Assembly: GCF_012927245.1 (NCBI RefSeq) | Contig: NZ_JABBGE010000005.1 | Coordinates: forward strand, 372,001-436,000 | Origin: Streptomyces sp. R302 | GTDB lineage: Bacteria; Actinomycetota; Actinomycetes; Streptomycetales; Streptomycetaceae | DNA: 64,000 nucleotides | Reading direction: 5' to 3' | Part shown: one piece after another, positions 41,278 through 49,579 of the stretch | Position numbering within the stretch: the first letter of the stretch is position 1 | Layout of the letters: each line of letters starts with the position of its first letter | Made by a program: the position numbers and the translations under genes | Notes under the pieces: model-generated | Told to the model about the DNA's origin: nothing | Database searches by the model: none | Seen by the model: only the letters and a program-made list of their open reading frames with translations

Positions 41278-43165
41278 CGTCGACGTCGTCGTCGTGGGCG
41301 CAGGACCCGCCGGCTGCGCCGCGGCCACGTCTCTGGCCCGGCGCGGCAGGACCGTCCTGCTCCTCGACCGGTCCCCGATCCCCCGGGAGAAGGCCTGCGG
41401 CGACGGCCTGACCCGAGCCTCGCTCGCCCAGCTCGACCTCCTCGGCTGCCGGCCCGAACTCGCCCCGTTCCAGTCGGTGCGGGGGACGCGGCTGTCCTTC
41501 GCCTCGGGGGCGGAGTTCACCCGGGCGACCCCGGGCGGGCGGGGCCGCGTGGTGCCCCGCGCCGTCCTCGACGCGCTGCTCGCGGACCGCGCCCGGTCGG
41601 CGGGCGTGACCGTGGCCCCTTCGTGCCGGGCCACGGGCCTGCTCCGCGAGGCCGGCCGCACCGTCGGCGTCCGGTACGTCGACGGCGCCGACGACCGCCA
41701 GGTGACCAGCCGTTTCGTCGTCGCGGCCGACGGAGCGACCTCGGCCCTGGCACGGGCGGGCGGCCTGGCACGGCCCACCGACCGCACGGGCTTCGCCGTA
41801 CGGGCGTACGTCGGCGGGCTGCGCGGGCTCACCGACGAGTTCCGCGTCCTCGTGCCGCTCGTCGACCCGGCCACCGGACGGACCCTGCCGGGATACGGCT
41901 GGGTGTTCCCCGTGTCGGCCGACGTCGCCAACGTGGGAGTGGGCTGCCTGCGGATCAGACCGCAGGACGCCGGGGTCAACCTCCGCACCGTGTTCCGGGA
42001 CTTCCTCGGAACCCTGGAATCCGACGGGTCCCCTCGGCCCGGACCGCTGCGGGGCGCGCCGCTGCCCTGCGACTTCGACCCCGAACGCTGCAGCGCCGGC
42101 GCCCTGGTCCTGGTCGGCGACGCGGCGCGGCTCGTCGACCCCCTGTCGGGCGAGGGCATCGACACGGCCCTGGAGTCCGGCGCGCTCGCCGCCGACATGA
42201 TCGAACGCGCGCTCGCCGCCGGGAGGTACGAGGTCCCCGGCTACGGCGCGGAGCTGCGGCGACGCTTCGGCCGCCGGATGGACGCCGCGTGGTCCCTGGT
42301 GGAGCACCACGAGTTCGTGTGGAACGTCGTCAGCGGCGCGGCGAGCGTCGAACGACCGCTCCACCGCGGAGCCCGGCGAGCCGTCAGCGCCTACGACCGC
42401 GGGGCGCCCGAACCGGCGGAGGCGGAAGGACCGGCCGCGCTGCGCCTCTGGCTGGCGCGGCACGGACTCCTTGACGAGGTGCGGGCGGCCCGCCGGGCGG
42501 TGCGCGAGGAGGCGGGGGACGAACTGCCCCTCCTGGCCGGCGCGGTGACGGAACTGCGCGACGCCATGGCGGAGCAGACCCGGATCGCGTCCCTCCTCGT
42601 GTGCGCGGGGATCCTCGCGGCGCCCGCCCGGCGACGGGACGCGCGCCGCCTGGCCGTCGCCTCCGAACTCGCCTGCCTCGCGCTCGCCGCGCACGAGGAC
42701 GTCCTGGACGCGCTCCCGGACGGCGGTCCCCGCGCCGCGAACCTCTTCGCGGTCTCCGCGGGCGACGCGCTGCTGTGCCGGTCCCTGGAACGCGCCGCCG
42801 ACGTCGGGGCCTGGGCCGTACGCCTGATGAGCCGGGCGAGCGCGGACGTGTGCGCGGGCACCCTGCTCGGAGGACCCGGCGCCGTGGCCCTGACCACGGG
42901 CACGGTGTTCGCCCTGCCCGTACGCCTCGGCGCCCACCTCGCCCACGCCGACCCCGCGACCGTCACCCGGCTGACCGCCGAGGGCCGCTCGCTCGGCACC
43001 ACGTGGGCGTCCTGGGAGGGGTCGCGCCGTTCGGACACGCCCGAAGAGCCAGGTACCGCGGCTGAGGAACGGCGCGCTCGGTGCGCCGTGCGCGCCCTCG
43101 ACCGTCTCACCCGCATGTCGCTGCCCCGGAGCGGCCCGGCCCCCGCCGGACGGCTCGCGGCGTGA
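41267..43165 (+). CDS. geranylgeranyl-reductase-type flavoprotein fused to a degenerate prenyl-synthase-like domain
   Basis: Residues 1-420 of this 632-aa protein are a FAD-dependent GGR-family reductase. They show a Rossmann start VVVVGAGPAGCAAATSLARR, then PIPREKACGDGLTRASL (the KxCGDG substrate motif) and GDAARLVDPLSGEGIDTALE near 283, the second FAD motif. Residues from about 434 are all-helical and run like a trans-prenyl synthase with lost catalysis: VASELACLALAAHEDVLDAL, where DDxxD has become EDVLD, then AANLFAVSAGDALLCRSLER. I infer a reductase that saturates prenyl double bonds, with a tail domain that may hold the synthase or its product. The ATG at 41267 follows a GAGGAGG site. 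Confidence 0.85.
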   Translation: MASDVDVVVVGAGPAGCAAATSLARRGRTVLLLDRSPIPREKACGDGLTRASLAQLDLLGCRPELAPFQSVRGTRLSFASGAEFTRATPGGRGRVVPRAVLDALLADRARSAGVTVAPSCRATGLLREAGRTVGVRYVDGADDRQVTSRFVVAADGATSALARAGGLARPTDRTGFAVRAYVGGLRGLTDEFRVLVPLVDPATGRTLPGYGWVFPVSADVANVGVGCLRIRPQDAGVNLRTVFRDFLGTLESDGSPRPGPLRGAPLPCDFDPERCSAGALVLVGDAARLVDPLSGEGIDTALESGALAADMIERALAAGRYEVPGYGAELRRRFGRRMDAAWSLVEHHEFVWNVVSGAASVERPLHRGARRAVSAYDRGAPEPAEAEGPAALRLWLARHGLLDEVRAARRAVREEAGDELPLLAGAVTELRDAMAEQTRIASLLVCAGILAAPARRRDARRLAVASELACLALAAHEDVLDALPDGGPRAANLFAVSAGDALLCRSLERAADVGAWAVRLMSRASADVCAGTLLGGPGAVALTTGTVFALPVRLGAHLAHADPATVTRLTAEGRSLGTTWASWEGSRRSDTPEEPGTAAEERRARCAVRALDRLTRMSLPRSGPAPAGRLAA

Positions 43166-43189
43166 GGTCGTCTTCCGCCCGTCGTATCG

Positions 43190-43395
43190 GCGTCGGGTGC
43201 GGTCCTCGACGCCGTCGTCGAGCTGGTGGCGGAGCACGGGCTCGCGGAGCTCACCATGGCGGCCGTCGCCGCCCGGGCGCGGGTGAGCAAGCCGGCCGTC
43301 CACCGGCGGTGGCCCACCAAGCAGGACCTGGTGATCGCGGCGGCCGCGTCCCGGGTCGGCGCCCTGGCCGTGCCGGATCTGGGGAGCTTCCGGAC
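43190..43395 (+). pseudogene. TetR-family DNA-binding remnant
   Basis: AVLDAVVELVAEHGLAELTM and AAVAARARVSKPAVHRRWPT form a clear TetR helix-turn-helix. KQDLVIAAAASRVGALAVPDLG follows, after which the frame is lost and the ligand domain is absent. No start codon is well placed. The next readable sequence is of another gene type, so a deletion seems to have joined the two. Confidence 0.8.
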
Positions 43396-43424
43396 GAACT
43401 CCGGGAGGTGCTCACCGGAGAGGT

Positions 43425-43958
43425 GCTCGCGAGCGCACTCGCCGTCGTCCGCCTGCCGGGCGCCGACCCGGGGGCCTTCCTCGAGGAAGCCGTCGCCTTC
43501 GCCGACGACGTCCTCCCCGGCACCCTCGGCGCCACCCTCCTCGTCCACCCCAGGACCGAGAAGAGCCATGCCCGGCAGGTGACCGAGGCCATCGCGCCCT
43601 CCGCTACGGAACCCTCGGCGTCAACTGCTGGTCCGCGATCGGCTTCCTGCTCGGCCACACCCCCTGAGGCGCCCACCCCGGCCACACCCGCCGCGCCGTC
43701 GGCTCCGGCATCGGCTCCGGCATCGGATTCGTCCACAACGCCTTCATGCTGGAGGACGTGGAGAAGACCGTACTGAGGGCCCCGTTCGCCCCCGCGCCGC
43801 GCGGCCTGTTCACCGGATCGCCCTCGATCTCCCCGCGCCCGCCGTTCTACGTCACCAACAGGACGGCCCTCATCACGATCCGCCGCGTCACCGCCTTCAC
43901 CGCGGCACCCTCCCTCGCCGGACTCCCGGGTATCTTCACGTCCGCGCTGCGCGGCTGA
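43425..43958 (+). pseudogene. C-terminal aldehyde-dehydrogenase remnant
   Basis: The segment LPGADPGAFLEEAVAFADDV then LPGTLGATLLVHPRTEKSHA is aldehyde-dehydrogenase-like. After a shift near 43596 the sequence goes on as LRYGTLGVNCWSAIGFLLGHTP. A TGA at 43665-43667 replaces the Trp of the family's TPWGAxPGHT, and the text continues GSGIGFVHNAFMLEDVEKTV ... FYVTNRTALITIRRVTAF, ending ALRG before TGA. The catalytic Cys and NAD sites were upstream and are gone. Confidence 0.8.
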
Positions 43959-44028
43959 CCGGCCCGCTCCCTTCACCACCCCTGATCACCCCTCATCACC
44001 CCTCATCACCCCTTCGAGAGGACCACCG

Positions 44029-45504
44029 ATGAACCTTGCCGACCTCGTCGGCCGCAGTGCGGCCGAGCACGGCGACCGCACCGCCGTCGAACTGGGCACC
44101 ACCCGGATCTCCTACGCCGAGCTCGACGCGACCGTCGGCCGCGTCGCCGCCATGCTCGGCGCCCGCGGTGTGCGCCGCGGCGACCGGGTCGGCGTGATGC
44201 TGCCCAACATGACGGAGTTCCCCGCCCTGTACTACGGCGTGCTGCGGGCCGGCGCCGTCGTGGTGCCGATGAATCCGCTCCTGAAGGCCCGCGAGATCGC
44301 CCACTACCTCCAGGACTCCGGCGCCAAGCTGCTGTTCGTCTTCGACGCCGTCGCGGCCGAGGCCGCCAAGGGCCGCGCCACCGAACTCGTCCCCGTGGCA
44401 CCCGGCGCCCTCACCGGCCTCCTCGCCGACCACCCCGACCCGCTCGCGGGATCGGTGGGCGGCGGCCGGGACACCGCCGTGATCCTCTACACCTCCGGCA
44501 CCACCGGCAAGCCCAAGGGCGCCGAACTCTCCCACGACAACATCGCCCGCAATACCGAACTGTGCGCCCGCGACCTCTTCGACCTCCAGCCCCAGGACGT
44601 CGTCCTCGGCTGCCTGCCGCTCTTCCACACCTTCGGGCAGACCTGCGGGATGAACACGGCCCTCTCCGTCGGCGCCCGCCTCACCCTGCTGACCCGCTTC
44701 GAACCCCGAGCCGCGCTCGACACCCTCGCCGCCGACGGGGTCACCGTGTTCCTCGGGGTGCCGACCATGTTCTCCGCGCTCCTCGCCGCCCGCCACCGCG
44801 CCCCCGGGACCCACGACGTCTCCGCCCTGCGCCTGTGCGCCTCCGGCGGCGCGTCCCTCCCGGTGGAGGTGCTCCACGGCTTCGAGAAGGCCTTCGACAG
44901 CCCCGTCCTCGAAGGCTACGGAATGTCGGAGACCTCGCCGGTCATCACCTTCAACCACCCCGACCGCCCCCGGAAGGCCGGCACCGTCGGCACCCCGCTC
45001 CAGGGCGTCGAGGTCCGTCTGGACGCCGTGAAGGACGGCATCGGCGAGGTCTGCGTGCGCGGCCACAACGTCATGAAGGGCTACTGGAACCGCCCCGACG
45101 CCACCGCCGAGACCCTCGTGGACGGCTGGCTGCACACCGGCGACCTCGGCCGCGTCGACGAGGACGGCTACCTCTCCATCGTCGACCGGAAGAAGGACCT
45201 GATCATTCGCGGCGGCTACAACGTCTACCCGCGCGAGATCGAAGAGGTCCTCTACGAGCACCCCGGCGTCGCCGAGGCGGCCGTCATAGGCCTGCCCCAC
45301 GGCGAACTCGGCGAAGAGGTCGGCGCCGCCGTCGCCCTCCACGAAGGCGCCACCGCCACCCCCGACGACCTCCGCGAGTTCGTGCGCGCCCAGGTCGCCC
45401 CGTACAAGTACCCCCGGGTGGTCTGGCTCCTCGACGAACTCCCCAAGGGGGCCACCGGAAAGATCCTCAAGCGGGAGATCGCCCCGCCGCACCCGACCGC
45501 CTGA
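44029..45504 (+). CDS. long-chain fatty-acid--CoA ligase / acyl-AMP synthetase
   Basis: This 491-aa adenylate-forming enzyme has the P-loop-like AMP motif YTSGTTGKPKGAELSH at about residues 154-169. It also has GYGMSETSP near 300, the hinge TGDLGRVDEDGYLSIVDRKK near 370, and the C-terminal catalytic Lys in LPKGATGKILKRE near 480. The domain order and length fit small acyl-CoA synthetases of Streptomyces. No carrier protein gene is adjacent, so CoA is the likely acceptor. Three near-perfect direct copies of ATCACCCCT lie just upstream (43984-44012); their role is unknown. Confidence 0.92.
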   Translation: MNLADLVGRSAAEHGDRTAVELGTTRISYAELDATVGRVAAMLGARGVRRGDRVGVMLPNMTEFPALYYGVLRAGAVVVPMNPLLKAREIAHYLQDSGAKLLFVFDAVAAEAAKGRATELVPVAPGALTGLLADHPDPLAGSVGGGRDTAVILYTSGTTGKPKGAELSHDNIARNTELCARDLFDLQPQDVVLGCLPLFHTFGQTCGMNTALSVGARLTLLTRFEPRAALDTLAADGVTVFLGVPTMFSALLAARHRAPGTHDVSALRLCASGGASLPVEVLHGFEKAFDSPVLEGYGMSETSPVITFNHPDRPRKAGTVGTPLQGVEVRLDAVKDGIGEVCVRGHNVMKGYWNRPDATAETLVDGWLHTGDLGRVDEDGYLSIVDRKKDLIIRGGYNVYPREIEEVLYEHPGVAEAAVIGLPHGELGEEVGAAVALHEGATATPDDLREFVRAQVAPYKYPRVVWLLDELPKGATGKILKREIAPPHPTA

Positions 45505-45515
45505 CACGGGGGCCC

Positions 45516-46346
45516 CTAGGGCTCCCACCGGGTGTCGCGGCCGACCTTCTCCCAGGCCGCGAGATCGCCGCGTACCTGCTCCAGGTGTGCGTAGATGGTG
45601 TCGATCGAGTCGTCGCCCAGGGCGAGCCGCAGCGGCTTCTCGTCCGCGTTCAGGGCGGCCAGGACCGCCGCCGCGGCCTTCGCCGGGTCGCCGGCCTGGC
45701 CGCCGTCGCCGCCCTCCACGAAGGCACGGGTGGCGCCGACCGTGTCCGCGTAGTCGGCGATCGTGTCCAGGCTGAGGCTGCCGTTGCCGAACAGGCTGGT
45801 GCGGAAGGCGCCGGGCTCGACGATCAGGACGTGGATGCCGAGCGGCCCGACCTCCGCGGCCAGCGCCTCCGACATGCCCTCCAGGGCGAACTTCGTCGCG
45901 CTGTACGCGCCGAAGCCCGCCATCGACATCTGCCCGCCGACGCTGCTCAGCTGCACGATCGCCCCGGAGCGGCGCTCGCGCATGTACGGCAGGACGGCGC
46001 GGGTCAGCGCGGCGGGGCCGAAGACGTGCACGTCGAAGAGCGAGCGCAGCTCGGCGTCGTCGGTCTCCTCGACCGAACCGACGTGGGTACGGCCCGCGTT
46101 GTTGACCAGGACATCGATGCGGCCGTGGCGCTCGGCGACCTCGCGCACCACCCGGTCGACCGCGGCGTGGTCGGTGACGTCGAGGGTGACGGCCTCGACC
46201 TGGTCGGGGTGGGCGGCGACCAGCTCGTCCAGCGCGCCCGCGCGGCGGGCCGCGGCGACCACGACGTCGCCGGCGCCGACCGCGGCCTCGGTGAAGGCAC
46301 GTCCGAAGCCGCTGTTGGCTCCGGTGATCAGCCAGACCTTGCTCAT
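45516..46346 (-). CDS. short-chain dehydrogenase/reductase
   Basis: This 276-aa classical SDR has the cofactor motif TGANSGFG at residues 8-15, the structural NNAG in VLVNNAGRTHVG, catalytic Ser in IVQLSSVGGQ, and YSATK (Tyr/Lys) near 153-157. The Arg-rich AAARRAG after the second strand suggests NADP preference. It is divergent from the LysR-type gene across 121 bp, the usual layout for a LysR target. The substrate is unknown. It is convergent with the acyl-CoA ligase, 11 bp apart. Confidence 0.92.
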   Translation of the reverse strand: MSKVWLITGANSGFGRAFTEAAVGAGDVVVAAARRAGALDELVAAHPDQVEAVTLDVTDHAAVDRVVREVAERHGRIDVLVNNAGRTHVGSVEETDDAELRSLFDVHVFGPAALTRAVLPYMRERRSGAIVQLSSVGGQMSMAGFGAYSATKFALEGMSEALAAEVGPLGIHVLIVEPGAFRTSLFGNGSLSLDTIADYADTVGATRAFVEGGDGGQAGDPAKAAAAVLAALNADEKPLRLALGDDSIDTIYAHLEQVRGDLAAWEKVGRDTRWEP

Positions 46347-46467
46347 GACGGTGTTCCCCTCGTGACGCGTATGCGGGACGTCCCGCCCGCCGACGGCTCG
46401 GCGGGCGGCGACACGACGAGCATGCGGGCGCGGGGCGTTGCCCGTCCAAGATCCGTCGTGATAACCC

Positions 46468-47382
46468 ATGGCTATGACCACGGACGTGCACGGGCGGGAT
46501 CTGCGGTACTTCCTCGCGGTCGCGGAGGAACTGCACTTCACACGGGCGGCGGAGCGGCTGTACGTCTCGCAGCCCGCGCTCAGCAAGCAGATCCGGGCCC
46601 TGGAACGGCAGCTCGGCGCCCCGCTCTTCGACCGCGACCGGCAGGGCGTCCGCCTCACCGAGGTCGGTACGGCCCTGCTGCCGCACGCCCGGGCGGTGCT
46701 CGCCGCATGGGACGAAGCGGAGCACGCGGTCCGGACGGCCCGGGAGGAGGCGAGCGGCACCCTGGTCGTCGGGATGAGCACCAGCCCCGGCCGGGGCGGG
46801 CTGCTGCCCGCGATCCGCTCCCGCTTCACCGAGGCCCATCCGCGGGCCGCGCCCCGGCTGCGGCAGATCGGCTGGGAGGACCCGACGGCCGGGCTCGCCG
46901 ACGGCAGCAGCGACGTGGCCTTCGTCTGGCTGCCGCTGGCCGGCCCGGAGCGCTTCCGCTGGGTCGTCGTCGCCACCGAACCGCGCCTCGTCGCCCTGCC
47001 GGAAGGCCATCCGCTGGCCGCCCGCGCACGGATCGACTTCGCCGAACTCCTCGACGAGCCCTTCCTCGCCCTGCCGGACACCGGCCCCGAACTCCGCGAC
47101 TACTGGCTGGCCGTGGACGCGCGGCACGGCCGGCCGCCGGTCGTCGGCGCCGAGATAGCCAGTGCCGACGAGACGTACGAGGCCCTGGTCGGCGGCCTCG
47201 GCATCTGCCTGGTCGCCACCGGCAACGCCCCGCTGCTCACCCGCGGCGGCGTCGTCACCCGCCCCGTCGACGGCGTCTCGGAGTCCCGCTTCGCCCTCGC
47301 CTGGCGCGCCGACGACACCCGCCCCCTGGTCCGCGACTACGCACGCGCGGCGGCCGACGTCGCCGCGTCCACACGAACCTGA
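46468..47382 (+). CDS. LysR-family transcriptional regulator
   Basis: This 304-aa protein has a textbook LysR N-terminus: YFLAVAEELHFTRAAERLYV and SQPALSKQIRALERQLGAPL, followed by FDRDRQGVRLTEVG. The C-terminal co-inducer domain starts near residue 95 (GTLVVGMSTSPGRGGLLPAI). Start codons at 46468 and 46474 are both possible. It probably controls the divergent SDR gene and itself. No ligand can be inferred. Confidence 0.93.
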   Translation: MAMTTDVHGRDLRYFLAVAEELHFTRAAERLYVSQPALSKQIRALERQLGAPLFDRDRQGVRLTEVGTALLPHARAVLAAWDEAEHAVRTAREEASGTLVVGMSTSPGRGGLLPAIRSRFTEAHPRAAPRLRQIGWEDPTAGLADGSSDVAFVWLPLAGPERFRWVVVATEPRLVALPEGHPLAARARIDFAELLDEPFLALPDTGPELRDYWLAVDARHGRPPVVGAEIASADETYEALVGGLGICLVATGNAPLLTRGGVVTRPVDGVSESRFALAWRADDTRPLVRDYARAAADVAASTRT

Positions 47383-47392
47383 CCTCGCGGTC

Positions 47393-47977
47393 GTGGCGAT
47401 AGGCGGTGGCCAGTTCGTGCGGGCGGGTTTCCCGGTGAGTGCTCCGGCCGACTCCGTCGTCACGGGATCGAGCGCGGGCCCGCGTCCCGGATCGGTCGAG
47501 GCGGGCGTCTACAGGATCAGGGCGGTCGGCTCCGGGCTGTGCCTGGGGGAGTCGACCTCCCGGGACGGCGGGGGCGCCGTGGAGCAGTACGCCTGCCCCG
47601 CGAGCATCCCCGTCTACCTCCTGGAACCGGCCGGCGGCGACCGGTACACGATCCGCTCCCTGCACCCCGTCCTGGGACACGGCTGCCTCGGCGTCGACGC
47701 CGGGCTGAGGACCGAAGGCGCCCGACTGATGAACGACTGCTGCGGCCGTCGGGGCACCGCCGAGCGGTTCAGCATCCGCGCCGCAGCCGGGGCGCACTCC
47801 GGTACGTACCGGATCCTGCCGGTCCACACCGGAGCCTGCGTCACGATCGCCGGCGGCAACCGCACCCCGGGTGTTGCCGTCGTCCAACTCCCGTGTGCAC
47901 GGACGCAGTCGGGGCAGCTCTTCGCCTTCGACCCGGTTCCGGCCCCCACAGCCATCCCCGACATCAGATCCAACTGA
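47393..47977 (+). CDS. ricin-type beta-trefoil-like protein, possibly truncated at the N-terminus
   Basis: The frame encodes three repeats of a beta-trefoil-like lectin unit: YRIRAVGSGLCLGESTSRDG, YTIRSLHPVLGHGCLGVDAG and YRILPVHTGACVTIAGGNRT. Paired Cys within each unit (GLCLG/YACP, GCLG/DCC, ACVT/LPCA) resemble secreted lectins. The start is unclear: GTG codons at 47393, 47417 and 47435 are in frame, none with a good ribosome site, and none gives a clear signal peptide. A secreted protein that lost its signal and N-terminal domain is likely. Confidence 0.5.
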   Translation: MAIGGGQFVRAGFPVSAPADSVVTGSSAGPRPGSVEAGVYRIRAVGSGLCLGESTSRDGGGAVEQYACPASIPVYLLEPAGGDRYTIRSLHPVLGHGCLGVDAGLRTEGARLMNDCCGRRGTAERFSIRAAAGAHSGTYRILPVHTGACVTIAGGNRTPGVAVVQLPCARTQSGQLFAFDPVPAPTAIPDIRSN

Positions 47978-47995
47978 CACCAGAGCGGCAGAGTT

Positions 47996-49456
47996 TCAAC
48001 GGGTCGGGTGACCGCCGCCGTCGCGTGGGTCGATCGGCGCGAGGACGCCGAGCCGGTCCTCGATCGCCTGGGCCGCGTCGAGGCACAGGTCCTCGCGGAA
48101 CGCGCGCCCGACGACCTGCACCCCGGTGGGGAGCCCGTCGGCCGTCCCGGTCGGTACGGCGACGCCCGGTACGCCGACGAAGCTGGTCGCGGTGCACAGG
48201 CGCATGCCGGAGGCGACCCGGTTCCGGCCTGCCCTGTCCCGCGATTCCAGCCCCGGCTCGACCGGCGGCTCGGTGAAGACAGGCCCCAGCACCAGCGGGT
48301 ACGCGTCGAGGAATTCGGCCCAGGAGCGGCGGATGTTCATCCAGACGCCCATCAGCTTCATGAACTCGGCCGCGTCGGCGGCCGGGGCCTGCTCCATCGC
48401 CATCGCGATGTAACGGTCCCCGCCCTCGCCGAGCAGCGCGCGCACCGCCGGCCACGTCGGGGCGAACTCGGTCGCCGTGATCCGGCCGTACGCGTCGAGG
48501 GCCTCGTCCAGCCGCGGCACGTCCCGCTCCTCCCGTACGTCGTACCCGGCGTCGCGGAGCGCGTCGGCCGCGGCGGCGACGGCCGTGCGCACCGTGGGGT
48601 GGACGCCATGCCCGCCGGGGTCCGCGACGACCGCCACCTTCACCCGTCCGGGGAGGGGTTCGCCGTACGCGGGCACCGGCACGGCACGCGGGTCGCGCGG
48701 ATCGGTCCCGGCGAGCACCTCGTACGCCAGGCGGAGGTCGCCCACACCGCGGGCCAGCGGGCCGTCCGTGACCAGCATCTGGGAAGCCGGGCCCGGATCG
48801 TCCGGGCCGAGGAAGCGATGGTCGGCGGGGAACCGCCCCGTGGTCGGCTTCAGCGCGGCCACGCCGCAGAACTGGGCCGGGATGCGCACCGATCCGCCGG
48901 AGTCGTTGCCGAGCCCGATCGCCGCCATGCCGGTGGCGACGGCCACGGCGTCGCCGCCGCTGGTGCCACCCGGGGTCCGTCCGCTGTCCCACGGATTGAC
49001 CGTGTCGCCGAACAGCTCGCTGCGCGTGTGCATCCCCGCCAGGATCAGGGTGGGGAGGTTGCTGTGCCCGATGGGGATGGCCCCCGCCGCGCGCAGCCGT
49101 GCCACCGGGGGCGCGTCGGCAGCCGCCACGAGATCGCGGAAGCGCTCCGACCCGAACGTGGTCGGCACGCCTTCGATGGCCGTGGACTCCTTCACCGTGA
49201 AGGGCACCCCCGCGAGAGGTCCCAGCGTTTCGCCGCCGGCCCGCCGGCGGTCCGTCCGCGCCGCGTCCTCGCGTGCGCGCTCGGCGAGGAGCTGCGTGAC
49301 CGCGTTCACGCGAGGGTTGACCTCGGCGATGCGCTCCAGGTGGCTGTCGACCAGTTCGAGGGCCGAGACCTCCCCGCCACGTACGGCCTCCGCCTGCGCG
49401 GCGGCCGGCATCCTCCACAGGGCATCCCGCATGACTGTCTCCACCGTCCTCTCCAT
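47996..49456 (-). CDS. amidase-signature-family hydrolase
   Basis: This 486-aa enzyme has the Ser-cisSer-Lys triad of the amidase signature family: Lys in VPFTVKESTAIEG near residue 89, the Gly/Ser-rich TPGGTSGGDAVAVATGMAAI near 160-180, and the nucleophile in LGNDSGGSVRIPAQF near 185. The C-terminal GVPGVAVPTGTADGLPTGVQ is also typical. It hydrolyses an amide or ester of unknown type. It is divergent from the TetR gene at 49580 across a region with two matching palindromes, so it is likely repressed by that protein. A second in-frame start lies at 49432. Confidence 0.92.
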   Translation of the reverse strand: MERTVETVMRDALWRMPAAAQAEAVRGGEVSALELVDSHLERIAEVNPRVNAVTQLLAERAREDAARTDRRRAGGETLGPLAGVPFTVKESTAIEGVPTTFGSERFRDLVAAADAPPVARLRAAGAIPIGHSNLPTLILAGMHTRSELFGDTVNPWDSGRTPGGTSGGDAVAVATGMAAIGLGNDSGGSVRIPAQFCGVAALKPTTGRFPADHRFLGPDDPGPASQMLVTDGPLARGVGDLRLAYEVLAGTDPRDPRAVPVPAYGEPLPGRVKVAVVADPGGHGVHPTVRTAVAAAADALRDAGYDVREERDVPRLDEALDAYGRITATEFAPTWPAVRALLGEGGDRYIAMAMEQAPAADAAEFMKLMGVWMNIRRSWAEFLDAYPLVLGPVFTEPPVEPGLESRDRAGRNRVASGMRLCTATSFVGVPGVAVPTGTADGLPTGVQVVGRAFREDLCLDAAQAIEDRLGVLAPIDPRDGGGHPTR

Positions 49457-49457
49457 A

Positions 49458-49475
49458 CCGATGCGCCCGCATCGG
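49458..49475. promoter_or_regulatory. TetR-type operator 1
   Basis: CCGATGCGCCCGCATCGG is a perfect 18-bp palindrome directly before the amidase start. A near copy lies at 49503-49520, 45 bp centre to centre. Confidence 0.75.
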
Positions 49476-49502
49476 AACCGTGGCGGAGACCCTACCCCGT
49501 AA

Positions 49503-49520
49503 CCGATACGACTGCATCGG
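49503..49520. promoter_or_regulatory. TetR-type operator 2
   Basis: CCGATACGACTGCATCGG repeats the palindrome at 49458-49475 with changes near its centre; both have the outer CCGAT and ATCGG arms. It lies 60 bp before the TetR gene start, which fits control of both directions by one repressor. Confidence 0.75.
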
Positions 49521-49579
49521 ATAAAGTCGGTCGACGAAGCGAAGCGAAGCGCCGCGGACGAAGAGGAGGGTCACCGGAC

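Noticed and set aside
43984..44012. Direct ATCACCCCT copies before the acyl-CoA ligase as an operator array
   Set aside because: Only three imperfect, head-to-tail copies, partly overlapping the ribosome-site region; more likely slippage.
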